From the NCBI RefSeq assembly GCF_042657065.1, contig NZ_JBHSNF010000005.1, positions 124,001 through 188,000 of the forward strand: a stretch of 64,000 nt of DNA. Direction: 5' to 3'. A program made the position numbers and the translations under genes. Each line of letters begins with the position of its first letter. Positions within the stretch are counted from its first letter, which is position 1. Below the pieces are notes generated by a model that ran no database searches, was not told the origin of the DNA, and saw only the letters and a program-made list of their open reading frames with translations. The stretch comes from Rhodanobacter ginsengisoli. Lineage in GTDB: Bacteria > Pseudomonadota > Gammaproteobacteria > Xanthomonadales > Rhodanobacteraceae. Below are positions 1 through 8,082 of this stretch, in pieces.

Positions 1-1048
1 AGATGCTGGTCGATTCCAGTGGTTCCATGAAGCCGCTGGACAGCCCCAGCGCGACCACGTTCCTGTTCCAGAATTTCTTGCGCATGCCGGTGGTGAAACG
101 CAGCGGTCGCGGTTCGGCCAGTGGGCGGCCATCGAGATTTGCGAGAAGCGTGGCGGTGGCCTCGTCGTCGCTGATGTGGGCGCTGGAATAGACGTAGCCG
201 TTGCCGGTGCGGTGCTGCAGCGGGATGCGCCACTGCCAGCCGGCGCTGCGCGCGGTGGAGCGCGTATAGGGCGTGGGCGGACCCGTGTTCTCGCTTGGCA
301 CGGCCAGCGCCCGATCGCACGGCAGCCAGTGGGTGAAGTCGGTATAGCCGGTATGCAGGGCCTGTTCGATCAGCAGGCCGCGAAAGCCCGAGCAGTCGAT
401 GAACAGTTCACCCTCGATCCTCTCGCCGCTTTCCAGGATCACCGCCTCGACGAAACCGGTGTCCGCCTGCAGCACGGTCCGGGCGATCTTGCCCTCGGTA
501 CGCCGCACGCCGCGCTGCTCCGAATAACCACGCAGGTAGCGTGCGTACAGGCCGGCATCGAAGTGATAGGCATAGGCGATGTTCGCCAGCGGCGACGTGG
601 CCGGAACATCGGTGGCCGAGACCATGAACTTGCCGCGCGGTGCCGCCACGGTGTTGAGCGAGTACGCGCCGATATCCGACGCCACGCCGGCATGCCTCGC
701 CTTGATCCAGTACTGATGGAACGGCAACAGCCCGACGTCATGACCGATCGTGCCGAAGCCGTGGATGTAGGAATCGCCCAGCCGTCCCCAGTCATTGAAC
801 TGGATGCCGAGCTTGAACGTGCCGCGGGTCGCCTTGATGAAGGCGATCTCGTCGATTTCCAGCAGGTTGTTGAACAGTTTCAGGTGCGGCACGGTGGCTT
901 CGCCCACCCCCACGATGCCGATTTCCTCCGACTCCACCAGCCTTATCGCGCAGTCGGGGCCGAGTACCTTGGCCAATGCCGCCGCGGCCATCCAGCCTGC
1001 GGTGCCGCCACCGACGATGACGATGTTCTTGATGCGCGGATCAGTCAT
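1..1048 (-). CDS. Flavin-dependent tryptophan halogenase family protein (3' part cut by window)
   Basis: The ATG at 1048 opens a minus-strand frame that runs off the window at base 1, so about 349 residues are visible. The N-terminus has a Rossmann FAD motif GGGTAG (residues 13-18), a GVGEAT segment (47-52) and GTFKLG with the lysine at residue 79, the position of the catalytic lysine in PrnA-type enzymes. The family-diagnostic GWxWxIP motif is present as GWQWRIP (bases 221-241), and SSGFMEPLEST is read near the window edge. Known members chlorinate or brominate tryptophan or related substrates using FADH2 from a partner reductase. In proteobacteria, relatives often sit beside TonB receptors and sugar genes with no proven substrate. 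Here it lies directly downstream of the receptor on the same strand, so its real substrate is unknown. No flavin reductase is visible nearby. Confidence 0.9.
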   Translation of the reverse strand, partial: MTDPRIKNIVIVGGGTAGWMAAAALAKVLGPDCAIRLVESEEIGIVGVGEATVPHLKLFNNLLEIDEIAFIKATRGTFKLGIQFNDWGRLGDSYIHGFGTIGHDVGLLPFHQYWIKARHAGVASDIGAYSLNTVAAPRGKFMVSATDVPATSPLANIAYAYHFDAGLYARYLRGYSEQRGVRRTEGKIARTVLQADTGFVEAVILESGERIEGELFIDCSGFRGLLIEQALHTGYTDFTHWLPCDRALAVPSENTGPPTPYTRSTARSAGWQWRIPLQHRTGNGYVYSSAHISDDEATATLLANLDGRPLAEPRPLRFTTGMRKKFWNRNVVALGLSSGFMEPLESTSI

Positions 1049-1088
1049 GAAAGGCCCGGATCGGAAAGGTGGGGCTGCCCGAGGTTAC

Positions 1089-1119
1089 GACAAGGCCCGC
1101 ACGGGGGGCGGGCCTTGTC
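1089..1119 (-). terminator. 12-bp hairpin between receptor and halogenase
   Basis: GACAAGGCCCGC (1089-1100) pairs perfectly with 1108-1119 across a 7-base loop. It sits in the 116-bp gap after the TonB receptor stop and before the halogenase ATG. No clear T-run follows in either direction, so it may be a partial terminator or an mRNA-stabilising stem that separates expression of the two genes. Confidence 0.5.
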
Positions 1120-1164
1120 CAGATTGCCTCGATTGCCTGATGAAATCCATTTGGCGCCGTGGTG

Positions 1165-4100
1165 TCAGAATTTCATGCCCACGGTGAACTTGATCGTGCG
1201 TGGTACGAAGGTGATGTTGCCGGTCGGGTTGTAGACCACCGGGTTCGAATTCAGCACTCCGTTGGAGCCCCAGTTCACCAGCACGTCGGTGTAGTTCCTG
1301 AAGTTGAACGCATTGAGCAGGTCGAAGCGGCCATACAGCGTCATGCCGTAGCCGATGTCGAAGTCCTTGGTCGCCTGGAAGTCGACGTCGCGGTAACCGA
1401 ACACCTTGCCACCGAGCAGGAACTTGCCATTGCCGCCCGGGGTGGCCGCGATCGGCGTACAGGCGCTGCCGGTGGGATACGTGGCGCCGTAGCAGGCGAT
1501 GTCGTTGTGGGGAATCGGCGTGGCCAGGGTGAGCTTGGCCGATAAGGTGATGCCCCAGGGGATATCGATCGTGCCGGTGGCGACGAAACGGTGCTTGGAC
1601 GCGGCATTGGAGTCGATGAACGGGTATTGATGGATCGTCGCCTCGTCGAACGAGTAGTGCTCGTTGATGTCGCGGTTCTGGGTCGCCTTGGTGTAGGTAT
1701 AGGCGAACGTCGCGGCCCAGCCGGAATCCTTGGTGTAGGGCTTCTCGGCCGACAGCAGCAATTGGGTGGTGCGCGTCTCGATGCCGTTGTTGCCTATGAT
1801 CAACGCGCCGAAGCCTGGCACGCCGTTGCCCCACGGCTGGCTGTTGTTCTGGAAGAACGCGCCGTTGGGGTAGCGGTTGCCCAGGGTGAACACGAAGCCA
1901 TCGTGGCTGACGATGCGGGCCACGGCCGCGCTGGTATTCCAGTCTCCGACCTTGTTGCGCATGCCGAGGCTGAACTGGTCGGAGTATGGCGCCTTCAGGT
2001 GGTTGTTGATCGCATCGACTTCCTGACCCGCGTTGGTGGTCGCGAGCAAGGCCTGCAGGTTGCCCAGGTTATTCAGGTATTTCGGATCCCAGGCGAAGCA
2101 TGGCGTGCCGCCGTTGTGGCATTGCCCGGTCGCCGGATCCTGGAAGTACACGGTGGACTCCGGCAGGGAAGCCTTCGTCTGCTCCAGCTGCAGGTAGTCG
2201 TACAGATCGCGATCGTAGGCGCGGCCGGCACCGCCGAAGATCACGTGCTGCTCGTCACCGTTCAGGTCATAGGAGAAGCCCAGGCGCGGCTGGAACTCGT
2301 TCTTCTGCGCCTTGCGGTTGTGGCCGGTGCTGATGTAGTCGTTGACGTTGATGCCACCCAGGGCCAGTGCCTGGGCATAGGTCTGTCCGGCCGGGGCATT
2401 CGGATCCGGATTCGGGCCATTCAGTGCGGCCACCACGTTGGCCGGCGTCACGTAGTTGAGATAGGACGGATTCCGCTCATAGTCCCAGCGCACGCCTAGA
2501 TTCAGGGTCAGCTTGTCGTTGACCGCCCAGTCGTCCTGGATATACATGCCGAGCTGCTTGTCCGACGACTTCGCCACCGGGCTCAGCCCGGGCACCGGGT
2601 TCGGGAAGAACGCCTTGTACGGGGTGGCCGAGGAACCGCTGGCGTCGACGTTGTAATAGAACTGCGCATTGCTGGTGCCGGCGTCCTGGGCGTTCAGATC
2701 CACCGCCTTGTACTTGATACCCATCTTGACGACGTGGTCGCCATGCCACTCGAGGTCGTTGAAGGTCAGGTCGTCCTGCAGCGCGGGACCGCTCTGGCCC
2801 TTTTTCTGGGTTGCCAGGGCGTTGGCCGCACCGGTGATCAGGATCGTCGCATCCTGCTGCGGGTCATAGGTATAGACCGCGCCGTCGCCGCTGCCCAGCG
2901 AGGTGGGGTTGTTGTAGGACTTCTCGTGGGTGTACAGCAGCTCGTTGAAATACGCATCGCCGCTGTGCTGCCAGCGCAAGGCGATGCGCGTGTCGTTGTT
3001 GATGACGTCGATGCCGGCGGGTGGTGCGGTGACGCCGCCGATATTGTCGTACTGGTCTTCCTTGCGGACCTGGCCACTCAGTTCGAAGCGGTCGCGATCG
3101 GTCGGCTCCCAGTCGATCTTGCCGAAGTACAGATCCTCGGTAAACGGCAGGTTCGACGGGCCGGCCTGTGCCGCCACGTCGGACGGCAGGAGACTGGTGA
3201 CACCGGTGACGCCCGGCACCACGGTGATCGGGGTGTTGAACTTCTTGGCCTCATAGGTAAAGAAGAAGTGCATCTTGTCCTGGATGATCGGGCCACCGAC
3301 GGCGAAGCCGTATTCCTTCTCGTGCGACTTGGCCTTCTTGTTCTGCGCCTCTTCCGCAGGCGTCTTGGCGCGCAGGCTGTCGTTGGTGTACGTGCCGAAC
3401 ACCTCGCCGTGGAACTGGTTCGTGCCGGACTTGGTGTCGGCGGTCACCGCGGCGCTGGAGATCTGGTCGTACTCGGCCTTGTAGTTCGAGGTGATCACCT
3501 TGTACTGGCCGATCGCCAGCTGCGGGAACGGATTGCCCTGACTGGCGAACTGGCCGCTGACGCCGCCTTGCTTGACGTAGCTTTTCTGGCCGACACCGTC
3601 GATGTAAACGTTTACACTGCTGGCGTTCTGAGCACCGCCGGTCAAGGACGTATGACCCGACGAGTCCACGTTGAAGACCATGCCCGGCACGGTATCGGCA
3701 AACTCGAGGAAGTTGCGCGACACCTGCGGGATCGTCTCGATCTGATGCTGCGAAATCGTCGCGCCCACTTCGGAGGTTTTCACCTCGGCCAGGGTGGTGG
3801 CCGAGACGGTCACGCCGGTGAGTGTGGTGACCGGGCCCGCGGCAGCGGGCGCGGCAGCGGCGAGATCGAGTGTCGCGGTGGATGCCACCGTCAAGGTGAC
3901 GATCTTCTCGGTACCGGGACCGGCGTCGATCCGGTAGGTGCCCGGCGGCAGGCCGACCAGCGCATAGCTGCCGTCAGCGGAGGACGTGGTGCGGCGCGTG
4001 ACGCCGGTGGCGATGTTCCTGGCGGTCACCGCGGTGTTGACCGGGGCCCTGCCGCGCAAGGTGGCGTTGGCCGTCTGCGCCCAGGAGACCGTCGGAGCAA

Positions 4101-4173
4101 CCGCAATGGCCACAACCGACGCACCGATGACGCTGGCAAGCAATTTCTTTCTTAGATGCAACGACGTTTTCAT
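1165..4173 (-). CDS. TonB-dependent outer-membrane receptor, Oar-like
   Basis: This is a protein of 1002 residues. I chose the ATG at 4173 because GGGAGGG lies 5 bases upstream and a signal peptide ending near SWAQT follows; an in-frame start 27 codons earlier would overlap lacI. After the signal peptide comes a carboxypeptidase-regulatory-like beta-sandwich (about residues 35-105), then a plug domain (about 125-260, with NVYIDG) and a long beta-barrel ending in the C-terminal phenylalanine of outer-membrane proteins (VGMKF). Family members import large substrates such as oligosaccharides or siderophores with TonB energy. The neighbouring LacI regulator and the distal GH1 glucosidase with the same operator suggest a sugar, probably a beta-glucoside. 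A perfect LacI-type palindrome lies inside the gene at 3603-3616. Confidence 0.9.
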   Translation of the reverse strand: MKTSLHLRKKLLASVIGASVVAIAVAPTVSWAQTANATLRGRAPVNTAVTARNIATGVTRRTTSSADGSYALVGLPPGTYRIDAGPGTEKIVTLTVASTATLDLAAAAPAAAGPVTTLTGVTVSATTLAEVKTSEVGATISQHQIETIPQVSRNFLEFADTVPGMVFNVDSSGHTSLTGGAQNASSVNVYIDGVGQKSYVKQGGVSGQFASQGNPFPQLAIGQYKVITSNYKAEYDQISSAAVTADTKSGTNQFHGEVFGTYTNDSLRAKTPAEEAQNKKAKSHEKEYGFAVGGPIIQDKMHFFFTYEAKKFNTPITVVPGVTGVTSLLPSDVAAQAGPSNLPFTEDLYFGKIDWEPTDRDRFELSGQVRKEDQYDNIGGVTAPPAGIDVINNDTRIALRWQHSGDAYFNELLYTHEKSYNNPTSLGSGDGAVYTYDPQQDATILITGAANALATQKKGQSGPALQDDLTFNDLEWHGDHVVKMGIKYKAVDLNAQDAGTSNAQFYYNVDASGSSATPYKAFFPNPVPGLSPVAKSSDKQLGMYIQDDWAVNDKLTLNLGVRWDYERNPSYLNYVTPANVVAALNGPNPDPNAPAGQTYAQALALGGINVNDYISTGHNRKAQKNEFQPRLGFSYDLNGDEQHVIFGGAGRAYDRDLYDYLQLEQTKASLPESTVYFQDPATGQCHNGGTPCFAWDPKYLNNLGNLQALLATTNAGQEVDAINNHLKAPYSDQFSLGMRNKVGDWNTSAAVARIVSHDGFVFTLGNRYPNGAFFQNNSQPWGNGVPGFGALIIGNNGIETRTTQLLLSAEKPYTKDSGWAATFAYTYTKATQNRDINEHYSFDEATIHQYPFIDSNAASKHRFVATGTIDIPWGITLSAKLTLATPIPHNDIACYGATYPTGSACTPIAATPGGNGKFLLGGKVFGYRDVDFQATKDFDIGYGMTLYGRFDLLNAFNFRNYTDVLVNWGSNGVLNSNPVVYNPTGNITFVPRTIKFTVGMKF
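3603..3616. promoter_or_regulatory. LacI-type operator motif inside the TonB receptor gene
   Basis: TGTAAACGTTTACA is a perfect 14-bp palindrome and matches the sites upstream of lacI (5284-5297) and bglB (30487-30500). It encodes part of SSVNVYID using GTA and GTT valine codons, which are uncommon in this GC-rich gene. It could be an auxiliary operator or roadblock site within the first fifth of the receptor gene, or a chance effect of the conserved NVYIDG plug motif. Confidence 0.5.
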
Positions 4174-4232
4174 GATGACCCTCCCCGGCAAATTTGACCT
4201 GCGATCGGCGATCGCTGTTGTTTGAATGACGC

Positions 4233-5240
4233 TCAGGTAGTGCTTGCGCCGCACGATTCGCGGACGACGATTTCGCAGCCGAGCGTTTGCGCGGTTGCGG
4301 GTGACTGATCGGGGTTTTCCAGCAGCCCGGCCAGGTGCTCCAGTGCGTGGCGGCCCAGATCCACGATGCGGACGCGCACCGTGCTCAGCGTGGGGCTGAC
4401 ATAGCGCGCGATCGGAATGTCATCGAAACCGGCCAGCGCGATGTCCTGCGGCACGCGCAGGCCGGCCTCCTTGAATGCGGTCAGGCAGCCGACGGCCATC
4501 ATGTCGTTCGCGGCGAACACGGCATCCGGGCGGTGCTTTTGCGCCAGCAGTTCGCGGCCGGCGCGGTAGCCGGACTCCTCGCTGAAATCGCCCGGGACGA
4601 TATTGATCGGCGCGTCCGGTGCGTATCTGGTCATCGCCGCGCGGTAGCCCTTGTCGCGCTGTGCCGCGTCGAAATTGCCTTCCGGGCCGGCGATGAATGC
4701 CACGTTGGCATGGCCGGCCTTGAGCAGGTGCCGGACCATCGCGCTGGCGCCGGCGTGGTTGTCGACATTGAGCACGCTGTACGCCGCACTTTTCACCGCG
4801 CTGTTGAGCAGCACGACCGGCAAGGTCTTGGGCAGGTTGGCGCGAAGGAAAGCGGCATCGACGCGTCCGGACAGGATCAGCAGCCCATCGACGCGGCCCT
4901 GCATCGAGCGCACGGCTGCCGCCGCTTCGTCGAGCCCGTCGTGCGAACTGGAGACCAGCAGGTGCAGGCCGCGGGCGCGGGCGGCCAGGTCAATGCCGCG
5001 AATCAGCTCGGAGAAGAACTCGCCATACAGGTCGGGCAGCAACGCCCCGATCGTGTTGGTGCGCCGGGTGATCAGCATGCGTGCGGCGGCGTGCGGGATG
5101 TAGTGCAGGCGGTCGGCGGCCTGCTGGATACGCAGACTGGTCTCCGCGGTCACGCCGCTGCCGCCGTTCATGGCCCGCGAAACGGAAGCCACGGACACCT
5201 TGGCTTCGCGCGCCACATCTTTGATGGTTGCTGCCGCCAT
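4233..5240 (-). CDS. LacI/PurR-family transcriptional regulator
   Basis: This protein of 335 residues has the canonical N-terminal helix-turn-helix (IKDVAREAKVSVASVSRAMN, residues 6-25), a hinge with the minor-groove helix segment AARMLITRRTNTIG, and a periplasmic-binding-like effector domain (about 60-330). Members repress or activate carbohydrate genes and release DNA on binding a sugar or sugar phosphate. It is 59 bp upstream of the TonB receptor on the same strand, so the two may be cotranscribed. A near-palindromic site 44-57 bases upstream of its start suggests autoregulation, and the same motif precedes the GH1 glucosidase, which suggests a beta-glucoside as inducer. The effector is inferred only. 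Confidence 0.92.
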   Translation of the reverse strand: MAAATIKDVAREAKVSVASVSRAMNGGSGVTAETSLRIQQAADRLHYIPHAAARMLITRRTNTIGALLPDLYGEFFSELIRGIDLAARARGLHLLVSSSHDGLDEAAAAVRSMQGRVDGLLILSGRVDAAFLRANLPKTLPVVLLNSAVKSAAYSVLNVDNHAGASAMVRHLLKAGHANVAFIAGPEGNFDAAQRDKGYRAAMTRYAPDAPINIVPGDFSEESGYRAGRELLAQKHRPDAVFAANDMMAVGCLTAFKEAGLRVPQDIALAGFDDIPIARYVSPTLSTVRVRIVDLGRHALEHLAGLLENPDQSPATAQTLGCEIVVRESCGASTT

Positions 5241-5283
5241 ATGGAGATTGCCCGAAGGCTCCGAAACCCTTTAGTGGCGCCAA

Positions 5284-5297
5284 CGTAAACGTTTTCA
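5284..5297. promoter_or_regulatory. LacI-type operator upstream of lacI
   Basis: CGTAAACGTTTTCA differs at two positions from the perfect palindrome TGTAAACGTTTACA found at 3603. Its location 44-57 bases before the lacI ATG fits an autoregulatory operator. Confidence 0.6.
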
Positions 5298-5712
5298 TCG
5301 AGACTTGTAAAGTGCCTGTAAAGCGAGGGTTCTGCTGCATTGCGGGAGGCTCTGGTCGAGGCATTGAAGGGACCGCCGGCAAATCGCCGAACCTGCGCCA
5401 GTTGTCGGCAAGCCATGCCGTGATCCGTCGCTGTGGCGGCGCAGCAACCGGCAGGAAAATTTCGGCCTGTGTCTCGCGCTGCGCCCTTCCGCGACCGCGC
5501 CCGACGAAACCCATGGATGTCGGCCGGGGCAGGGGGCGATATCGGGCGGCCTTGCGTATTCCGTCCCCGGTGGACGCTGCTGCTGAACGCATCGGGCGTC
5601 CATTTGCGACGAATCATGGTCGCCCGGCAGAAATGACCGCCAGTGAGCGGAGCGCGTCCTTGCCTGGAGTTGGTCGGTCGGCAGCGAATTCGCGTATGTC
5701 GCGCAAGGCCGC

Positions 5713-5740
5713 GGGGCGCGGGGCGCGGGGCGCGGGGCGC
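5713..5740. repeat. Tandem repeat, four copies of GGGGCGC
   Basis: Four perfect head-to-tail copies of the 7-base unit GGGGCGC lie in the non-coding gap. A unit length of 7 and pure GC composition make it prone to slippage. No function is evident. Confidence 0.85.
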
Positions 5741-5912
5741 GCCGTTTTCCGGCGATCGGGAGGGCTTGCCTACAGTCGGGCCGAGTCCCGCCGATACGCT
5801 CTCTGGCAAGGTTCATGCTTCGTTGCAGCCAGTCACCTGAACAGTCGAGCGGGCTTCTTCCAGGGCGGTCCGGTCCGCGTCAACCAGGATTATTGGGGCG
5901 AGCTGGCATGAA

Positions 5913-5917
5913 CGAGA
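5913..5917. repeat. Left target-site duplication CGAGA
   Basis: CGAGA directly precedes the left TGT terminus of the transposon and is repeated directly after the right terminus (27667-27671). A 5-bp duplication is the signature length of Tn7/Tn402-class transposition. Confidence 0.9.
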
Positions 5918-5942
5918 TGTCGGCTGCCCTTATTGCTGTCAG
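5918..5942 (+). repeat. Left terminal inverted repeat of the transposon
   Basis: This 25-bp terminus starts TGTCGG and contains CCTTATTG and TGTCAG. It pairs with 27642-27666 on the other strand with mismatches only at positions 8, 10 and 19. Confidence 0.92.
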
Positions 5943-6249
5943 TTCAAATAAAGCTATGACTGAGAACCAAATTTTTGCCGAGCTAAGGATCGCACTGGTG
6001 CCAACTGACGCCAATAAGCTCCCAATTGTTGCCAACTGACGCCAAATAGCGGCGAACGCCGCTCCAGTCACGAAAGGCCGCGGTACCCGATCATGCTCAA
6101 ATAGGGGTTATCAGTGCGCAGTTGAATCTAGCTTAGGGACAGTGGGCCCTAGGCGCGCTTTGCGACATGCTGATCAGAGGGGCAAAACAAACCGGTCTCA
6201 ACGGCCGTGAAATGTTGGGGCTATGGGATGCCGACCAAAGGATAAATTA
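5943..6249. other. Left subterminal region of the transposon, no gene
   Basis: This stretch holds the CTGAC-type repeats described at 5999-6049 and otherwise no convincing open frame. It is AT-rich compared with the chromosome and may carry the promoter of the small membrane ORF at 6250. Confidence 0.6.
5999..6049. repeat. Subterminal 16-bp direct repeats (probable TnsB sites)
   Basis: TGCCAACTGACGCCAA occurs at 5999-6014 and again at 6030-6045. The extended units CTGACGCCAATAAG (6005-6018) and CTGACGCCAAATAG (6036-6049) match the reverse complement of the internal part of the left terminal repeat (CTTATTG..GTCAG). They therefore lie in opposite orientation to the terminus, which is unusual for a simple TnsB array. 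Confidence 0.75.
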
Positions 6250-6348
6250 ATGCAGTACTTGTTCTACGGAATTGGGTTCGGGTTGCTGGCCTTGATTGCG
6301 ATTGTTGTCGTGCGTAGCGAGAACTACGACGACAAAGATCGCGATTAG
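6250..6348 (+). CDS. Possible 32-residue single-pass membrane protein
   Basis: An ATG with AAGGA 7 bases upstream opens a 32-codon frame. The product starts MQYLFYGIGFGLLALIAIVV, a single hydrophobic helix, and ends in a charged tail, SENYDDKDRD. This is the layout of small inner-membrane proteins. It is the first candidate gene inside the left transposon end and has no recognised family. It could be a cargo gene, a remnant, or chance. Confidence 0.4.
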   Translation: MQYLFYGIGFGLLALIAIVVVRSENYDDKDRD

Positions 6349-6678
6349 GTGGATCAAGGGGCGCACCGCCTGATGTCATGGCGCGCCTCGCCTCTACAAC
6401 CTGGCCAAGACAGCCCCTCTTCGCCAGCCTGATCGCAGCCGCACCGGTTGCGACGAGCCTGCCGACACTGCAATCTCCGGACAGTCGGACCCTTCAGTGG
6501 CGAAGTCCGCGAAAAGCCCAGCAAAGCTTGGCGCTACAAGGATCTGCACGGGGTGCGGGCAACGCTCGCGAGCCCGACGGCGGCACGCCGGGATGTAATG
6601 CCACTCGTGACAAAAAGTAAATGACTTAAAAGCCCAAGTGAGCCACAATGTAGCTACACCCGCCTCTGAGCATATGAA
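6349..6678. other. Gap of 330 bp without a supported gene
   Basis: An open plus-strand frame crosses part of it but has no recognisable domain and mixed composition. I see no hairpin or repeat here. It probably contains the promoter for the antitoxin/ABC-3C operon. Confidence 0.5.
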
Positions 6679-6870
6679 ATGGCTAGCACTGACGTCGTTC
6701 GTGCCCGGATAGACGGGCATATCAAAGAAGAGGCGAGCAGCGTCCTTGCCGAGATGGGACTGTCCGTTTCGGATGCCATCCGTATGCTGCTAATCCGCAT
6801 CGCAGCGGACAAAGCGCTGCCATTTGACGTCAATCGCGTCCTTCCCCATTCGGATCGTAAGACGCCATGA
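6679..6870 (+). CDS. RelB/DinJ-family antitoxin-like protein
   Basis: This 63-residue protein shows the DinJ/RelB pattern: VVRARIDGHIKEEASSVLAEMGLSVSDAIRMLL forms the ribbon-helix-helix and dimer region, followed by LPFDVN, the usual start of the toxin-binding tail. Such antitoxins neutralise RelE/YafQ mRNA interferases and repress their own operon. No RelE-like toxin follows. Instead, the ABC-3C effector begins 28 bases later on the same strand. It may serve as the repressor of the defence operon or be a solitary remnant. Confidence 0.75.
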   Translation: MASTDVVRARIDGHIKEEASSVLAEMGLSVSDAIRMLLIRIAADKALPFDVNRVLPHSDRKTP

Positions 6871-6898
6871 GGTTGTGCCTGAAAACACTCAACCAGTC

Positions 6899-7834
6899 AT
6901 GGCCCTGAACCGCATGGATCGCATACAACAACTCGGCTACGAAAAAGATTTCCGCATCATCTTCCTTGAAGCCAAGGGGGACGGATTTCAGCACCTTTTT
7001 GAAAAACTAATGGCGAAGGCCCACCCGAACGATTTCATGGCCTGCCGCCCCTGGGGCAATGTCGGCGACCGGAAGAATGACGGATACCTGCCTTCGACTC
7101 GTACGCTGTTTCAAAGCTATGCACCAAATGAGTTGAGTGCTGCTGAAGCCATCAAAAAGATCAATGAGGATTTCGAAGGCGCAAAAGAGCATTGGGAGAA
7201 ATATTTTGATGAGTGGACCTTTGTCCATAACGCCCCCGATGGGCGCTTAGGTCCACACATCATCGAAGCGCTGGCCAAGCTCGCGCAAGAAAACCCGAAG
7301 ATCAAGATTGGCCACTGTGGTTGGGATGAAATGCTGTCGAAGTTTCGCCAGCTCAATCTGCAAGACCTGGAATCCTGGTTCGGCCCCTCGCTGACCATGG
7401 AAGCAAACGTCAATCTGGGCTATAGCGATTTGATGGCCGTACTCACGCACATCAACGTTGCTCCCGCGCCAACGACGTGTGAAGTCAAGGATGTCTCGCG
7501 GGGGAAAATCGAGGCAAATCTTCTGTCTGCAGCAGTCGCCGATTTTTTGAAGATTGGGATGCAGAAATCGCCGTTGGTGATGCAGTTCTTCGATAGCTGG
7601 AAGAACCCCGTTTATGGCGAGCAAATTGCGTCCGCATTCAAGAGCCAGTACGTGGCTCTGAGAGATACGGTGCCCCCGCTTCATCCTGACGAAATTTTCG
7701 GCCGTCTTGAGACCTGGGCGGGGGGAGTCGTAAACACGACACCTACCCACAAGGCGGCGGTGCTGGCGGTCATGGCCTATCTGTTCGACAAGTGCGAAAT
7801 ATTCGAAGATGCCCAGGCGGTGAGGTCAACATGA
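6899..7834 (+). CDS. ABC-three-component (ABC-3C) system C-terminal-domain effector protein
   Basis: I chose the ATG at 6899 (311 residues); the frame stays open back to 6824 with alternative starts, including a GTG at 6875. The N-terminal part carries FQHLFEKLMAK and the signature GDRKNDGY..FQSYAP (about residues 55-77), typical of large-operon ABC-3C effector proteins and reminiscent of a PD-(D/E)xK nuclease core. The C-terminal half, about 130 residues, matches what I recall of the ABC-3C CTD that couples to the SMC-like ATPase. In this class the ATPase is thought to sense invading nucleoprotein and release the effector. It overlaps the next gene by 4 bases. Nuclease activity is inferred, not visible as a complete catalytic set. 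Confidence 0.75.
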   Translation: MALNRMDRIQQLGYEKDFRIIFLEAKGDGFQHLFEKLMAKAHPNDFMACRPWGNVGDRKNDGYLPSTRTLFQSYAPNELSAAEAIKKINEDFEGAKEHWEKYFDEWTFVHNAPDGRLGPHIIEALAKLAQENPKIKIGHCGWDEMLSKFRQLNLQDLESWFGPSLTMEANVNLGYSDLMAVLTHINVAPAPTTCEVKDVSRGKIEANLLSAAVADFLKIGMQKSPLVMQFFDSWKNPVYGEQIASAFKSQYVALRDTVPPLHPDEIFGRLETWAGGVVNTTPTHKAAVLAVMAYLFDKCEIFEDAQAVRST

Positions 7835-8082
7835 TCCTGCCGTCCAAGCATCTCCCGCAAGATCGAGCGCTGCTCACCGTGGGCGGTCATGTTCTGACTT
7901 TTCTCGCGCGTCCCAAAACGGTTTCCGCGTTGTGGGAGGAATTAAACCGACAGGAACAAGGGCTGGGTACCGCGCGCCCTCGACGAATCACCTATGACTG
8001 GTTCGTGCTTGCGCTGGACCTGCTGTATTCCATTGGAACCATCGAACTTGAAAACGGCCTTGTGGCACGGAGGGAAGTTTGA
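7831..8082 (+). CDS. ABC-3C system middle component
   Basis: This 83-residue protein starts at the ATG overlapping the effector stop (ATGA), with GAGGT just upstream. It reads MILPSKHLPQDRALLTVGGH, then a segment ending YSIGTIELENGLV, a small winged-helix-like fold typical of ABC-3C middle components. These bridge the effector and the SMC-like ATPase, and their size and position between the two fit. The subtype cannot be assigned by eye. Confidence 0.75.
   Translation: MILPSKHLPQDRALLTVGGHVLTFLARPKTVSALWEELNRQEQGLGTARPRRITYDWFVLALDLLYSIGTIELENGLVARREV

Larger units (their letters stand above)
5298..5917. other. Gene-poor gap left of the transposon
   Basis: About 620 bp between the lacI operator and the transposon end hold no open frame I can support; the plus-strand frame through it is low-complexity Arg/Gly/Ala-rich. 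The one visible structure is a short GC tandem repeat at 5713-5740. Confidence 0.6.

Noticed and set aside
4199..4217. GCGATCG repeat upstream of the TonB receptor as a second operator
   Set aside because: The symmetry is imperfect and differs from the TGTAAACG-type motif shared by the other three sites.
5228..5911. 227-codon plus-strand open frame left of the transposon
   Set aside because: It overlaps the lacI start and operator, has low-complexity Arg/Gly/Ala composition and no recognisable domain. It is typical chance coding in GC-rich DNA.
6378..6620. 80-codon frame upstream of the antitoxin
   Set aside because: No ribosome-binding site or domain, and mixed low-information composition; it may be part of a decayed gene but cannot be supported.
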